Source: Hyphomicrobiales bacterium (GTDB taxonomy: Bacteria; Pseudomonadota; Alphaproteobacteria; Rhizobiales; Rhizobiaceae). Taken from it: 64,000 nt of DNA. The DNA is taken from positions 62,001-126,000 of the forward strand of contig UBJR01000023.1 in the NCBI GenBank assembly GCA_900465675.1, given 5' to 3'. A program made the translations under genes and the position numbers. Below, one piece after another: positions 33,317-42,079 of this stretch; the stretch's first letter is position 1, and every line of letters starts with the position of its first letter. The notes below the pieces were generated by a model, which saw only the letters and a list, made by a program, of their open reading frames with translations, ran no database searches and was not told the origin of the DNA.

Positions 33317-34420
33317 ATGGCCGTCGCGAATATGACCACCGAGCAGACAATCCGGGGCGAAGTCCGCAAGCAGGATCGCGACCGCCGCGCATTGCGCATC
33401 TGGCTGGGTTTCGTGCTGCTGGCGCTCTTCTGTCTGGTGCTGGTCGGCGGCGCCACGCGGCTGACCAATTCCGGCTTGTCGATCACCGAATGGAAGCCGA
33501 TCCATGGCGTCATCCCGCCGCTGAATGCCACGGAATGGGACGAGGAATTCAAGCTCTACCAGCGTATTCCCGAATTCCAGCAGCTGAACAGCGACATGAC
33601 GGTCGAGGAGTTCAAGGGCATCTTTTGGTGGGAGTGGGCGCACCGGCTGATTGCCCGCGGCATCGGCGTCATCTTCGGCCTGCCGCTTCTCTATTTCTGG
33701 ATCACCGGCAAGGTGGAGCGCCGCCTGCGCTGGCCGCTTGCGGGTATTCTGGCGCTCGGCGGTCTGCAGGGCTTCATCGGCTGGTGGATGGTGTCCTCCG
33801 GTCTCTCCGTGCGCACCGATGTCAGCCAATATCGCCTTGCGACCCATCTGGTCATGGCCTGTCTGATCTTTGCCTCCTGCATGTGGATCATGCGGGGGCT
33901 CTCGCCGCATTCCGATGATGCAGCGCCGACGCAGAGCTCCAGACGCTGGGCGGCCGTGATCGCCATTTTCGCGCTGTTCCAGATCTATCTCGGCGCGCTC
34001 GTTGCCGGTCTGGATGCAGGTTTCACCTACAATACATGGCCGCTGATGGATGGTTCCGTCGTTCCGGGCGATCTGCTGATCCAGCAGCCTGCCTGGATCA
34101 ACTTCTTCGAAAACCCGAAGACCGTTCAGTTCATCCACCGCGTCGGCGCCTACACGCTGTTTGCGCTGACGCTGATCAACATGGTGATCGCGCTGCGCGC
34201 CGCACCGGCAACAACGCATGCGCGCCGCGCCGTCGTGCTCTTCGCGCTGGTGACCATCCAGGCGGCGATCGGCATCACCACGCTGCTGCTGCACGTGCCG
34301 CTGCATTGGGGCCTGCTGCATCAGGGCGGCGCGCTCGTAGTCTTCGGCTTCGCCGTTGCCAACTGGCGCGGCTATTACGGCGAGTTCTCGCGGCAGACCA
34401 TGATCGCCGAACGCGACTGA
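33317..34420 (+). CDS. ctaA: Heme A synthase (COX15/CtaA)
   Basis: The protein has 367 residues from ATG 33317, with GAAGGAG eight bases upstream. Eight membrane helices are expected and visible. Conserved elements are VLVGGATRLTNSGLSITEWKP, the heme-ligand region FWWEWAHRLIARGIG, FIGWWMVSSGL, THLVMACLIF, DAGFTYNTWPLMDG and FIHRVGAYTLF. It is the alphaproteobacterial type 2 enzyme that converts heme O to heme A for cytochrome c oxidase in the inner membrane. It stands alone, followed by a strong terminator. Confidence 0.95.
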   Translation: MAVANMTTEQTIRGEVRKQDRDRRALRIWLGFVLLALFCLVLVGGATRLTNSGLSITEWKPIHGVIPPLNATEWDEEFKLYQRIPEFQQLNSDMTVEEFKGIFWWEWAHRLIARGIGVIFGLPLLYFWITGKVERRLRWPLAGILALGGLQGFIGWWMVSSGLSVRTDVSQYRLATHLVMACLIFASCMWIMRGLSPHSDDAAPTQSSRRWAAVIAIFALFQIYLGALVAGLDAGFTYNTWPLMDGSVVPGDLLIQQPAWINFFENPKTVQFIHRVGAYTLFALTLINMVIALRAAPATTHARRAVVLFALVTIQAAIGITTLLLHVPLHWGLLHQGGALVVFGFAVANWRGYYGEFSRQTMIAERD

Positions 34421-34445
34421 CGCCTATTCGTGTCCGCATGTTTCA

Positions 34446-34475
34446 AGCCGCGGTGCAGATGCTCCGCGGCTTTTT
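34446..34475 (+). terminator. Rho-independent terminator of ctaA
   Basis: AGCCGCGG (34446-34453) pairs perfectly with CCGCGGCT (34464-34471), followed by five T residues. Confidence 0.88.
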
Positions 34476-34579
34476 CGGTTTTGCCGGAAAATTCGCATGC
34501 GTCATTGTCGGCAACCCTCGCCACCATCCGTCCTTGTGGCATAGTTCACACGGCTTCGGCCGCAAAAGAGGGTAGGACA

Positions 34580-34987
34580 ATGGGTAAGACAATCGCAATT
34601 CTTGTGGCACGGCTGATTTTCGGCGGCCTGTTCGTCATGGCGGCAAGCTTCAAATTCATGGATATGGGAGCGACCGCCGGTTATATTGCCGCCGCAGGTT
34701 TTCCGCTGCCGCTGTTGCTCTCCTGGATCGCCGCCTTCTTCGAGGTCGGGCTTGCTGTCGCACTGCTGAGCGGCGCCTTCTTCAGCGAGGCGGCGCTTGC
34801 TGCCGGCGTCTATGTGATCTTCCTTGCTTTCGCGTTCCACGGTCCGAACCGCTGGGAAGGCAACCAGGCCGAATTCGGCTTCTTCGTCGATCACTTCACA
34901 TTTCTTGCTGGGCTGCTGTTTGCCTTTGCGCATGGCCCGGGCGAAAAGCTGAGCGTCAACCTTGGCCTGTTGCGCAGGCCTGCCTGA
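34580..34987 (+). CDS. DoxX-like small membrane protein
   Basis: The protein has 135 residues starting at ATG 34580 (AGGACA upstream). Four hydrophobic helices are present. The N-terminal pattern ARLIFGGLFVMAASFKFMD followed by YIAAAGFPLPLLLSWIAAFFEVGLAVALL is that of the DoxX/DoxD family. The family function is poorly defined, with links to redox and thiosulfate metabolism in some members. It is convergent with the TSUP gene three bases away. Confidence 0.82.
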   Translation: MGKTIAILVARLIFGGLFVMAASFKFMDMGATAGYIAAAGFPLPLLLSWIAAFFEVGLAVALLSGAFFSEAALAAGVYVIFLAFAFHGPNRWEGNQAEFGFFVDHFTFLAGLLFAFAHGPGEKLSVNLGLLRRPA

Positions 34988-34989
34988 CG

Positions 34990-35775
34990 TTAGCGCAGGA
35001 TGCCGTCCAGCGCAGGCATGCCGAAGATCGCCGATGCAGCGATCAGCAGATAGCAGGTCAGGCGGAAGGTGCTTTCTTTCGCCAGGCCGAAAAGCTTTGA
35101 ACCGCCGTAGAGGCCAGCCGCATAGGCCGGAAGAATGACGATCGTCAGCGCAAATACCGCCTGCACGAACAGGCCGCCTACGTAGTAGCTGATCGTCGTG
35201 AAGATGCTGGAGATCGAGAAGTAGAAGATGACGTTGGCGCGGACGCGCTGAAAGTTGCTCTTGCCCCCGAGCCAGTAGGCGACGACGGGCGGCCCGCCGA
35301 GCTGGGCCGCACCGCTGAAGAGCCCGGCAAGCAGGCCGACGCCGGAACTCAGCGGTGCCGACGGCTCGCCGTGATAGCGCCAGCCGGAGACCAGAAGCGC
35401 CAGCAGGCAGATTGCCGTGCCGCAGATGATCCAGCGCAGCACCAGCGGATCCATTAGCGTCAGCACGACCGTTCCCGCTGGAACCCCAAGTACCGCACCC
35501 GCCGCCATGACGAAGACCTCGCGCCGGTTCGAATTGCGCCAGGCATCCGGGATCATGCCGAGGGTCGCCAGGCCGTCGATCACCAACAGCACCGGCGAGA
35601 TCAGTTTCGGCCCGACGATCGCGCCGCCAAGCGGAATAAAGATCAGCGCCGCCCCGAAACCGGAAAAGCCGCGCGCCAGTCCGGCAATGAAGGCGAACGC
35701 TATCAGCGCGTGGACGCCATGGTCCGGCAGCGCGGATGAAAGCCAGGAGGAGAGAGCGTCGAAGGAGAGGAGCAT
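34990..35775 (-). CDS. TSUP/TauE-SafE family permease (sulfite/sulfonate exporter-like)
   Basis: The protein has 261 residues with about eight helices. The first half has FAFIAGLARGFSGFGAALIFIPLGGAIVGP and the second LSSGVGLLAGLFSGAAQLGGPPVVAYWLGG, the internally repeated G-rich motifs of the TauE/SafE (former DUF81) family. It probably exports a small sulfur-containing anion or an organic acid; the substrate cannot be told from sequence. The gene stands between DoxX and argC, 57 bases after the argC stop on the same strand. Confidence 0.85.
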   Translation of the reverse strand: MLLSFDALSSWLSSALPDHGVHALIAFAFIAGLARGFSGFGAALIFIPLGGAIVGPKLISPVLLVIDGLATLGMIPDAWRNSNRREVFVMAAGAVLGVPAGTVVLTLMDPLVLRWIICGTAICLLALLVSGWRYHGEPSAPLSSGVGLLAGLFSGAAQLGGPPVVAYWLGGKSNFQRVRANVIFYFSISSIFTTISYYVGGLFVQAVFALTIVILPAYAAGLYGGSKLFGLAKESTFRLTCYLLIAASAIFGMPALDGILR

Positions 35776-35832
35776 GGTGGCCTGGACATATGCGGAGGGA
35801 GGCGGCCGCGCCAGGCGCGGCCACCCGCCAAA

Positions 35833-36756
35833 TCACGCGCCGATCATCAGGTCCATGTTCTGCACGGCAGCACCCGAGGCACCCTTGCCGAGATTGTCAT
35901 AGACGGCGACCAGCAGCGCCTGTGCATTCGCATCATTGGCGAACACATGAAGGCGCATACGGTTGGTGTCGTTGTAGATCTCGGGGTTGAGATCCGGCGT
36001 CCGTTCGGTGTTCTCGAACGGCGCCACTTCGACGACACCCTTGATACCGGCAAAATAGTCGGCGATCGCCGCATGGATTTCAGCGCCGGTCGGCACTTTT
36101 TCCAGATGTGACAGCTGCAAGGGCACGGTGACGACCATGCCCTGCGCGAAATTACCGACGACGGGCTGGAAGAACGGCACGCGGCCGAGCTTGGCATAGC
36201 GCTGCAGCTCCGGCAGGTGCTTGTGCTTGAAGCTCAGGCCGTAGGGCATGTATTCAGGCGCATCTTCACCCTTGGCGACATAATCCTCGATCATCGTCCG
36301 GCCGCCGCCGCTGTAACCCGAGATGCCGTTGACGGTGACAGGGTAATCAGCGGGCACCAGACCGCCTTCGATGAGCGGACGCAGCATGGCGATCGGACCC
36401 TGCGGCCAGCAGCCCGGATTGGCGACGCGCTTGGCCGAGGTGATGACGCCGGCCTGATCCTTGCTGAGTTCGGCAAAGCCATAGGCCCAGCCCTCGGCAA
36501 CGCGATGCGCCGTCGAGGCGTCGATCACCTTGGTCGTGTCGTTCTCGATCAGGCTGACGCTTTCCTTGGCGGCATCGTCAGGCAGGCAGAGGATCGCGAC
36601 ATCGGCCTTGTTCAGAAGCTCGGCGCGGACAGCCTTGTCCTTGCGGCTTTCGCCCGGGATCGACAGCAGCTCGATATCGCGGCGGCCAGCCAGGCGCTCG
36701 CGGATCTGCAGACCCGTCGTACCAGCTTCGCCATCGATGAATATCTTCGCTGCCAT
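35833..36756 (-). CDS. argC: N-acetyl-gamma-glutamyl-phosphate reductase (type 2, short form)
   Basis: The protein has 307 residues, the length of the short type-2 ArgC. The NAD(P)-binding start is KIFIDGEAGTTGLQIRERLAG, the catalytic cysteine is Cys116 in VANPGCWPQGP, and YGLSFKHKHLPE and GVVEVAPFEN follow. The enzyme carries out the third step of arginine synthesis, reducing N-acetylglutamyl phosphate to the semialdehyde. It follows speB on the same strand 80 bases downstream, so arginine and agmatine genes sit together. The short form is common in rhizobia. Confidence 0.95.
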   Translation of the reverse strand: MAAKIFIDGEAGTTGLQIRERLAGRRDIELLSIPGESRKDKAVRAELLNKADVAILCLPDDAAKESVSLIENDTTKVIDASTAHRVAEGWAYGFAELSKDQAGVITSAKRVANPGCWPQGPIAMLRPLIEGGLVPADYPVTVNGISGYSGGGRTMIEDYVAKGEDAPEYMPYGLSFKHKHLPELQRYAKLGRVPFFQPVVGNFAQGMVVTVPLQLSHLEKVPTGAEIHAAIADYFAGIKGVVEVAPFENTERTPDLNPEIYNDTNRMRLHVFANDANAQALLVAVYDNLGKGASGAAVQNMDLMIGA

Positions 36757-36836
36757 GATAATCCTGCGCTTTCAATGAGTTCCGGACCGTTCCGGAAACA
36801 GTTTGCCATGAAGTTGAATCAGTTTGATAACAGCCG

Positions 36837-37790
36837 TCATTTGGCGGCTGCGCGCCTCTCTGCGTGAAGGCCCAGCATATACATCGCGACCGTCGCTCCC
36901 GCAATGGCGGTGACATCGGCATGATCATAGGGCGGTGATACCTCGACGACATCGGCGCCGCGAATATCGAGCTGATGCAACCGCTGCAGAACGGAGAGGA
37001 TTTTGGCGCTCGACGGGCCACCCGCAACCGGCGTGCCGGTGCCGGGTGCGAAGGCCGGATCGAGGCAATCGATATCGAAGGTCAGATAGGCGGGGGCACC
37101 CTTGGTGTGCGAAATGATCGTCGAGGCGATGTCCGAGGCGCTCATGTCCTCGACCTGATGGCCGTAGAGGATCTGGATACCGCAATCATCAGGCGCATGG
37201 GTGCGGATGCCGATCTGGATCGAACGGTCGGGATCGATGATGCCGTCGCGCACCGCGCGGGCGACGAAGGAGCCGTGGTCGATGCGCCCGGCATCGTCGA
37301 GCCAGGTGTCCTGATGCGCGTCAAACTGGACCAGCGCCAGCGGTCCATGCTTGGCCGCATGCGCCTTGAGGATCGGCCAGGTCACGTAATGATCGCCGCC
37401 GAGCGTCAGCATGAAGACGCCGCTGTCGAGGATCGTCTGCGCCTGCCGCTCGATCGCCGCCGGCGTCTCCTGGTGATTGCCGTAGTCGAGCAGGCAGTCG
37501 CCGTAATCGATGACCGCCATGTCGGTGAAGAGATCGCGGTTGAACGGATATTGAGGATCGTTGTCGAAGATGGCCGAAGCCCGGCGGATCGCCTGCGGTC
37601 CGAAGCGCGTGCCCGGGCGGTTGGAGACCGCGGCATCGAAAGGCACGCCCCAGACGGCAACGTCGACGCCCGCAAGATCCTTGGTGAAGCGGCGGCGCAT
37701 GAAGGAGAGCGCGCCGGCAAAGGTTGGATCGCTCGCTGCCGATGTCAGGCTGGTCGCGGTAAAGGCGTGGTCGATCGTCTTATTGGCCAT
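36837..37790 (-). CDS. speB: Agmatinase / ureohydrolase
   Basis: The protein has 317 residues from ATG 37790 (MANKTIDHAF), with GGAAGAGAG upstream. Ureohydrolase manganese motifs are complete: GGDHYVTWP (His134), DAHQDTW (Asp157, His159, Asp161) and the downstream FDIDCLDPAFAPGTGTP. It hydrolyses agmatine to putrescine and urea, although related guanidino substrates cannot be excluded. The start overlaps the end of the preceding small ABM-fold gene by 11 bases, suggesting coupling. The frame extends to 37877 but that part overlaps the neighbour. Confidence 0.9.
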   Translation of the reverse strand: MANKTIDHAFTATSLTSAASDPTFAGALSFMRRRFTKDLAGVDVAVWGVPFDAAVSNRPGTRFGPQAIRRASAIFDNDPQYPFNRDLFTDMAVIDYGDCLLDYGNHQETPAAIERQAQTILDSGVFMLTLGGDHYVTWPILKAHAAKHGPLALVQFDAHQDTWLDDAGRIDHGSFVARAVRDGIIDPDRSIQIGIRTHAPDDCGIQILYGHQVEDMSASDIASTIISHTKGAPAYLTFDIDCLDPAFAPGTGTPVAGGPSSAKILSVLQRLHQLDIRGADVVEVSPPYDHADVTAIAGATVAMYMLGLHAERRAAAK

Positions 37791-38148
37791 TGGGGCTCTC
37801 TTCCTCCGGGGCGGTGAATTCATAGGCGCGTTCGACGCGCGCGATGCGAACCTTGTATTGCCTGTACCAGCGATCACGGCCGATCCGCTGGGCCGCGAGG
37901 TGGCTGGCGACCTGTTTCCACGCCTTCAGGCTTTCCTCGTCGGCCCAATAAGAATTGGTGATGCCGAAGCCATCCGCATCCCGCGCGCTCTCGGCCCCGA
38001 GACAGCCCGGCTGCTGCAGCGCAAGCTCGGCCATGCGATCGGCCATCGCCTCATATCCCTGATCGCCCGCAGTGCGGATCGAGGAAAAGGTGACGACGTA
38101 ATAGGGCGGCTGCGGGGTCTCGGCAAAGGGTGAGGGCGGGGTTGGCAT
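37780..38148 (-). CDS. Antibiotic-biosynthesis-monooxygenase (ABM) fold protein
   Basis: The protein has 122 residues with the dimeric alpha-beta-barrel pattern: YYVVTFSSIRTAGDQGYEAMADRMAELALQQPGCLGAESARD, FGITNSYWADEESLKAWKQVASH and WYRQYKVRIARVERAYEF. Proteins of this fold include small monooxygenases and heme-degrading enzymes, but many have no known activity. Its 3' end overlaps the speB start by 11 bases, so the two are probably co-expressed. Confidence 0.8.
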   Translation of the reverse strand: MPTPPSPFAETPQPPYYVVTFSSIRTAGDQGYEAMADRMAELALQQPGCLGAESARDADGFGITNSYWADEESLKAWKQVASHLAAQRIGRDRWYRQYKVRIARVERAYEFTAPEEESPNGQ

Positions 38149-38307
38149 GGCAATTCCTCTTCGGGAAAAGGCCTAGGCGAGGATTCAGCCGATTGCAAGT
38201 GAGAGGCGGCGGGCCTGCCGCCGCCATGGCTGGCGAGTCGCACCTCGTGTGCGTTGACTTCATCCATCGCTTCAAAGAAGCTTGGTTCAACCGAAGAGGA
38301 GAGACTG

Positions 38308-38691
38308 ATGGGCATGTTCGATCACGTATCGATCGGAGTGAAGGATCTCGAGAGATCGCGCCAGTTCTACGATGCGTTGCTGGCGCCGCTCGGCTATGAG
38401 CGGCTGTCGAATTTCGATGGCACGGTGGGCTATGGCGCCGACAAGCCTGCTTTCTGGGTCAGTCAGGTGGCGCGCCCGGTTCCCGCCGATCGCGGCTCGG
38501 GCCTGCATTTCTGCTTCACGGCACCCAGCGAAGAAGCCGTGAATGCGTTCTATGCTGCCGGCGTGGCGAACGGCGGCGAAGATAACGGCACACCGGGGAT
38601 TCGCCCGGACTACGGCCAGTTCTACTATGCGGCCTTCATCATCGATCCGGATGGCTACCGGCTCGAGGCATTCTTCTTCAAGCCTGAATAA
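38308..38691 (+). CDS. Glyoxalase/VOC-superfamily protein
   Basis: The protein has 127 residues with GAGGAGAG upstream of ATG 38308. The betaalphabetabetabeta pattern begins FDHVSIGVKDLERSRQFYDALLAPLGYER and ends YYAAFIIDPDGYRLEAFFF, with the usual metal-ligand His near the start and Glu near the end. The family covers isomerases, dioxygenases and resistance proteins; the substrate is unknown. It is followed at once by a bidirectional terminator shared with rpsI. Confidence 0.85.
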   Translation: MGMFDHVSIGVKDLERSRQFYDALLAPLGYERLSNFDGTVGYGADKPAFWVSQVARPVPADRGSGLHFCFTAPSEEAVNAFYAAGVANGGEDNGTPGIRPDYGQFYYAAFIIDPDGYRLEAFFFKPE

Positions 38692-38696
38692 ACAAA

Positions 38697-38720
38697 AAGG
38701 CCGGGCAAAAGCCCGGCCTT
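38697..38720. terminator. Bidirectional terminator between the VOC gene and rpsI
   Basis: AAGGCCGGGC (38697-38706) pairs with GCCCGGCCTT (38711-38720) around an AAAA loop. An A-run on the left and T-bases on the right let it serve both convergent units. Confidence 0.85.
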
Positions 38721-38746
38721 TCCGCAAAGCAATGTCCAGAAAGCGA

Positions 38747-39214
38747 TTAACGCTTCGAGAACTGGAAGGAACGGCGAGCCTTGGCCTTACCGTACTTCTT
38801 ACGCTCGACGACGCGGCTGTCGCGGGTCAGGAAGCCACCCTTCTTCAGGACCGGACGCAGGCCCGGCTCGAAGTAGGTGAGGGCCTTGGAGAGACCGTGA
38901 CGAACGGCACCGGCCTGGCCGGAAAGACCGCCGCCTGCAACCGTTGCGATGATGTCGAACTGGCCGTCGCGGGCGGCAGCGAAGATCGGCTGGCGCAGGA
39001 TCATCTGCAGAACCGGACGTGCAAAGTATTCGGTGAATTCCTTGCCGTTGACGATGATCTTGCCGGAGCCGGCCTTGAGCCATACGCGGGCGACAGCGTT
39101 CTTGCGCTTGCCGGTCGCGTAGGAACGGCCAAGCGAGTCGACCTTACGGACGTGAACCGGAGCAGCTGCTTCGGAAGACGTGCCGAGATCCTTCAGGGAG
39201 GAGAGGTCAGCCAT
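38747..39214 (-). CDS. rpsI: 30S ribosomal protein S9
   Basis: The protein has 155 residues. The conserved S9 core is complete: RSYATGKRKNAVARVWLK, IIVNGKEFTEYF, VAGGGLSGQAGAVRHGLSKAL and the basic C-terminus ending QFSKR, which reaches the P-site tRNA. An N-terminal extension (MADLSSLKDLGTSSEAAAP) is typical of alphaproteobacteria. It lies two bases after rplM, the universal L13-S9 operon. Confidence 0.98.
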   Translation of the reverse strand: MADLSSLKDLGTSSEAAAPVHVRKVDSLGRSYATGKRKNAVARVWLKAGSGKIIVNGKEFTEYFARPVLQMILRQPIFAAARDGQFDIIATVAGGGLSGQAGAVRHGLSKALTYFEPGLRPVLKKGGFLTRDSRVVERKKYGKAKARRSFQFSKR

Positions 39215-39216
39215 TC

Positions 39217-39681
39217 TTAGGCGCTCCTTACATTCTTTTTGTTCAGCTTGGCGACGTCGAGAACGACGGGCTGCTGTGCTTCGTGAGGATGGTTGGAACC
39301 AGCGTAAACGCGCAGGTTCTTCATCTGGCGGCGACCGAGCGGTCCGCGCGGAACCATGCGCTCAACAGCCTTCTCGAGAACGCGCTCCGGGAAGCGGCCT
39401 TCGATGATCTGGCGAGCAGTACGTTCCTTGATGCCGCCGGCATAGCCGGTGTGCCAGTAGTAAACCTTGTCGGAATACTTCTTGCCGGTGAAGACGACCT
39501 TGTCGGCATTGATGACGATGACGTTGTCGCCGTCGTCAACGTGAGGCGTGAAGGTTGCCTTGTGCTTGCCGCGCAGACGCATAGCGATTACGGAAGCGAG
39601 ACGGCCAACGACAAGCCCTTCGGCGTCGATGATGACCCACTTCTTCTCCACCTCTGCAGGCTTCTGGGAGAAAGTTGCCAT
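39217..39681 (-). CDS. rplM: 50S ribosomal protein L13
   Basis: The protein has 154 residues. L13 landmarks are KWVIIDAEGLVVGRLAS, KYSDKVYYWHTGYAGGIKERTA and RVLEKAVERMVPRGPLGRRQMKNLRVYAG. It is the first gene of the rplM-rpsI operon, with a good sigma-70-type promoter about 120 bases upstream. It binds 23S rRNA early in 50S assembly. Confidence 0.98.
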   Translation of the reverse strand: MATFSQKPAEVEKKWVIIDAEGLVVGRLASVIAMRLRGKHKATFTPHVDDGDNVIVINADKVVFTGKKYSDKVYYWHTGYAGGIKERTARQIIEGRFPERVLEKAVERMVPRGPLGRRQMKNLRVYAGSNHPHEAQQPVVLDVAKLNKKNVRSA

Positions 39682-39801
39682 AGTAGTTACTCTCTTTTGG
39701 ATCCCTTATGCCCGAAGGCGAAGGGCGTTTCTTGTTGCTTGGTTTGGTGTCCGGAGACAGCCAAAAAGAAAGCAGCCCGGAAAGGCTGCGTTCTGGCGGT
39801 G

Positions 39802-39830
39802 TGTATAAAGGCAACCCTTTCCCGGGTCAA
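39802..39830 (-). promoter_or_regulatory. Sigma-70-type promoter of rplM-rpsI
   Basis: Reading the minus strand, TTGACC (39830-39825) and TATACA (39807-39802) are separated by 17 bases. The site is 120 bases upstream of the rplM start, inside the 221-base gap to the thioesterase gene. That gap holds nothing else except a short AT-rich imperfect repeat near 39881-39902. Confidence 0.75.
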
Positions 39831-39902
39831 CATCGCGCAATCGGCTGTCTGAAAAAATAGACAAGCAATATCAATGCGATAGGTATATGGTATTATGATA
39901 CC

Positions 39903-40334
39903 TCATATTTCCCGGGGTGGAATCGAGTAAGTGGCGGTGGCGTGCGCGATCAATTCGCTCTCATCGCGCTGAAATATCGATGCCTCGATCACTGCCAGAC
40001 GCCTGCCGAGCTTGAGAATCCGGCAGGTGCAGAAGGTGGGTTCCAGCTTCGGGAATCTGAGGAAATTGATGTTGAGATTCGTGGTGACGGCGAGCGCCAC
40101 GGGGCCGATATGCGAGAGCACTGCTACATAGGCGGTGACATCCGCCAAGGTGAAGAGCGCCGGTCCTGAAATCGTGCCGCCGGGCCGCAGATGCCGTTCG
40201 GCCGGGTCGAGCCGCATCGAAGCCTTGCCGGGCGCGATGTCGATCACCTTGAGCACCCGCCCGTCCGTATGGATCTGCGGAAAGTCCGTCTCCAGAAAAC
40301 GGTGGACCTCGTCGATCGTCATGACCGGTTGCAT
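39903..40334 (-). CDS. PaaI-family thioesterase (hotdog fold)
   Basis: The protein has 143 residues; GAGGTGAACAG precedes ATG 40334. The hotdog pattern with HLRPGGTISGPALFTLADVTAYVAVL and TTNLNINFLRFP matches PaaI-type acyl-CoA thioesterases. It probably hydrolyses a small or aromatic acyl-CoA in the cytoplasm. It is divergent from the enoyl-CoA hydratase gene (74 bases), so the two may share control over acyl-CoA metabolism. Confidence 0.85.
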   Translation of the reverse strand: MQPVMTIDEVHRFLETDFPQIHTDGRVLKVIDIAPGKASMRLDPAERHLRPGGTISGPALFTLADVTAYVAVLSHIGPVALAVTTNLNINFLRFPKLEPTFCTCRILKLGRRLAVIEASIFQRDESELIAHATATYSIPPREI

Positions 40335-40408
40335 CTGTTCACCTCGAAATTGCCGGCAGGCTGTGGCAGAACATCTAGCACGAAAGATGATTGCAGGGAG
40401 TTAGACCA

Positions 40409-41242
40409 ATGGCCGAAGTCGTTTCCTTCCGGAAAGATCCAGACAAGGCGGGCGGGGCTGCGCTGGTGCTGCGCGAGCTGAATGACGGGGTTCTCAGGCT
40501 CACCCTGAACAATCCGCCCGCCAATGCGTTGTCGATCGCCGTCATGGAAACGCTGATGGGCGAGTTGCAGGCCGCCGGCGAGGATTCGTCGGTGCGCGTC
40601 GTCATCATCGCCTCTACCGGCAACATCTTCTCTGCCGGGCACGACCTGAAGGAGCTGACGGCGCATCGCGCCGATGCCGATGATGGCGTTGCCTTCTTCG
40701 AGGAGAGCTTTGCGCTTGCCGCGGATCTGATGCTGGAAATCACCCGCCTGCCGAAACCGGTGATCGCCGAGATCGACGGTCTGGCGACCGCCGCCGGCTG
40801 CCAGCTGGTCGCGTCCTGTGATCTGGCGATCTGCACCGACACCGCGACTTTCTGCACGCCGGGCGTCAATATCGGCCTGTTCTGCTCGACGCCGATGGTC
40901 GCAATATCGCGCGCCGCGCATCGCAAGCAGGCGATGGAAATGCTGCTGACCGGCGAGACCATCGACGCCTCGACCGCCAAGGACTTCGGCCTCGTCAACC
41001 GCATCGTGCCGAAACAGTACCTGACGCAGGTGGTGACGAAATACGCCTCCGTCATCGCCTCGAAGTCACCGGAAGCGATCCGCATCGGCAAGGAAGCCTT
41101 CTATCGCCAGCTCGAAATGCCGGTCGAGGAAGCCTACACTTTCGCCGCCGAAGTCATGGTCGACAGCATGCTGACGGCCGACGCGGAAGAAGGAATCGAC
41201 GCCTTTCTCGGCAAGCGCATGCCTGTCTGGCCGGAGGAGTGA
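40409..41242 (+). CDS. Enoyl-CoA hydratase/isomerase family protein
   Basis: The protein has 277 residues from ATG 40409, with CAGGGAG upstream. The crotonase fold is clear: NNPPANALSIAVMETL, the oxyanion-hole segment STGNIFSAGHDLKEL, PVIAEIDGLATAAGCQLVASCDLAI and the C-terminal ASKSPEAIRIGKEAFY. The position of the first catalytic Glu is held by the segment CTDTATFCTPGVNIGLF, which lacks the usual E, so the reaction may not be classical hydration. The stop is followed with no gap by the convergent DMT transporter gene. Confidence 0.85.
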   Translation: MAEVVSFRKDPDKAGGAALVLRELNDGVLRLTLNNPPANALSIAVMETLMGELQAAGEDSSVRVVIIASTGNIFSAGHDLKELTAHRADADDGVAFFEESFALAADLMLEITRLPKPVIAEIDGLATAAGCQLVASCDLAICTDTATFCTPGVNIGLFCSTPMVAISRAAHRKQAMEMLLTGETIDASTAKDFGLVNRIVPKQYLTQVVTKYASVIASKSPEAIRIGKEAFYRQLEMPVEEAYTFAAEVMVDSMLTADAEEGIDAFLGKRMPVWPEE

Positions 41243-42079
41243 CTACCCCAGCTTCAAGATCAGCCCGCCCATGGCAATGATCACGCCGGCGAGGTAGCGC
41301 CAGGGGCTGGCGCGCTCTTTCAGCACGACGACCGAGATCACCAGCGCAAAGAGGATCGAGGTTTCGCGCAGCGCGGCGACGGTCGCGACCGGGGCTTTGG
41401 TCATAGCCCAGAGCGCCAGTCCATAGGAGGCGATCGAGCCCGAGCCGCCAATCAGGCCGCGCCACCAGTGAACGCGCACGTGGATGGCGACCACGCGGGC
41501 GCCGCGGCGCGAGATCGCCCAGGCAAACAAGAGCACCGGCGGCAGCAGCGACATCCACAGCGTATAGGAGATCGCATTGCCGGATATCCGTGCGCCGATG
41601 CCATCGACATAGGTGTAGGTGGCGATCACGCAGGCATTGATAAGGGCCAGCATGATGGCGTGGCGGCTGCCGTGTCTGGCTTCGAAGGCGAGCGTCAGGA
41701 TGCCGGCGCAAATCGTCATCGTTCCGATCAGTGCGCCGCCTGACAGCGTTTCGCCGAGCACGAAGCTGCTTGTGGCGGCGATCAGCAGAGGTGCGCAACC
41801 GCGCATCAGCGGATAGACGAGCCCGATGTCACCGGCCCGATAGGCACCGGCAACCAGCTGGAAATAGGCAAATTGCAGGATGGCGGAGACGCCGATGAAC
41901 GGCCAGGCCGCAGCATTCGGCAGCGGCAAAAATGCCAGGAAGGGAAGTGCAGCGACAGCGCCGCCTGCAGAGATCAATGCCGCGTCGAGCGACTTGTCGG
42001 TGCCAGCCTTGATGATGGCGTTCCATGTCGCGTGGAGAAGGGCGCCGAAGAGAACCAGAAGAATGACGTCGAGGGGCAA
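41243..42079 (-). CDS. EamA/DMT-superfamily transporter
   Basis: The protein has 278 residues with about ten helices in two EamA repeats. The first ends near AYRAGDIGLVYPLMRGCAPLLIAATSSFVLGE and the second near ATVAALRETSILFALVISVVVLKERASPWRYLAGVIIAMGG, both typical repeat ends. It probably exports a metabolite or amino acid. Its stop codon abuts the stop of the convergent hydratase gene with no base between. Confidence 0.88.
   Translation of the reverse strand: MPLDVILLVLFGALLHATWNAIIKAGTDKSLDAALISAGGAVAALPFLAFLPLPNAAAWPFIGVSAILQFAYFQLVAGAYRAGDIGLVYPLMRGCAPLLIAATSSFVLGETLSGGALIGTMTICAGILTLAFEARHGSRHAIMLALINACVIATYTYVDGIGARISGNAISYTLWMSLLPPVLLFAWAISRRGARVVAIHVRVHWWRGLIGGSGSIASYGLALWAMTKAPVATVAALRETSILFALVISVVVLKERASPWRYLAGVIIAMGGLILKLG

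Noticed and set aside
32489..33335. + strand open frames over the GNAT gene and the region up to ctaA
   Set aside because: They run antisense to the GNAT and DUF2842 genes and lack motifs or ribosome-binding sites.
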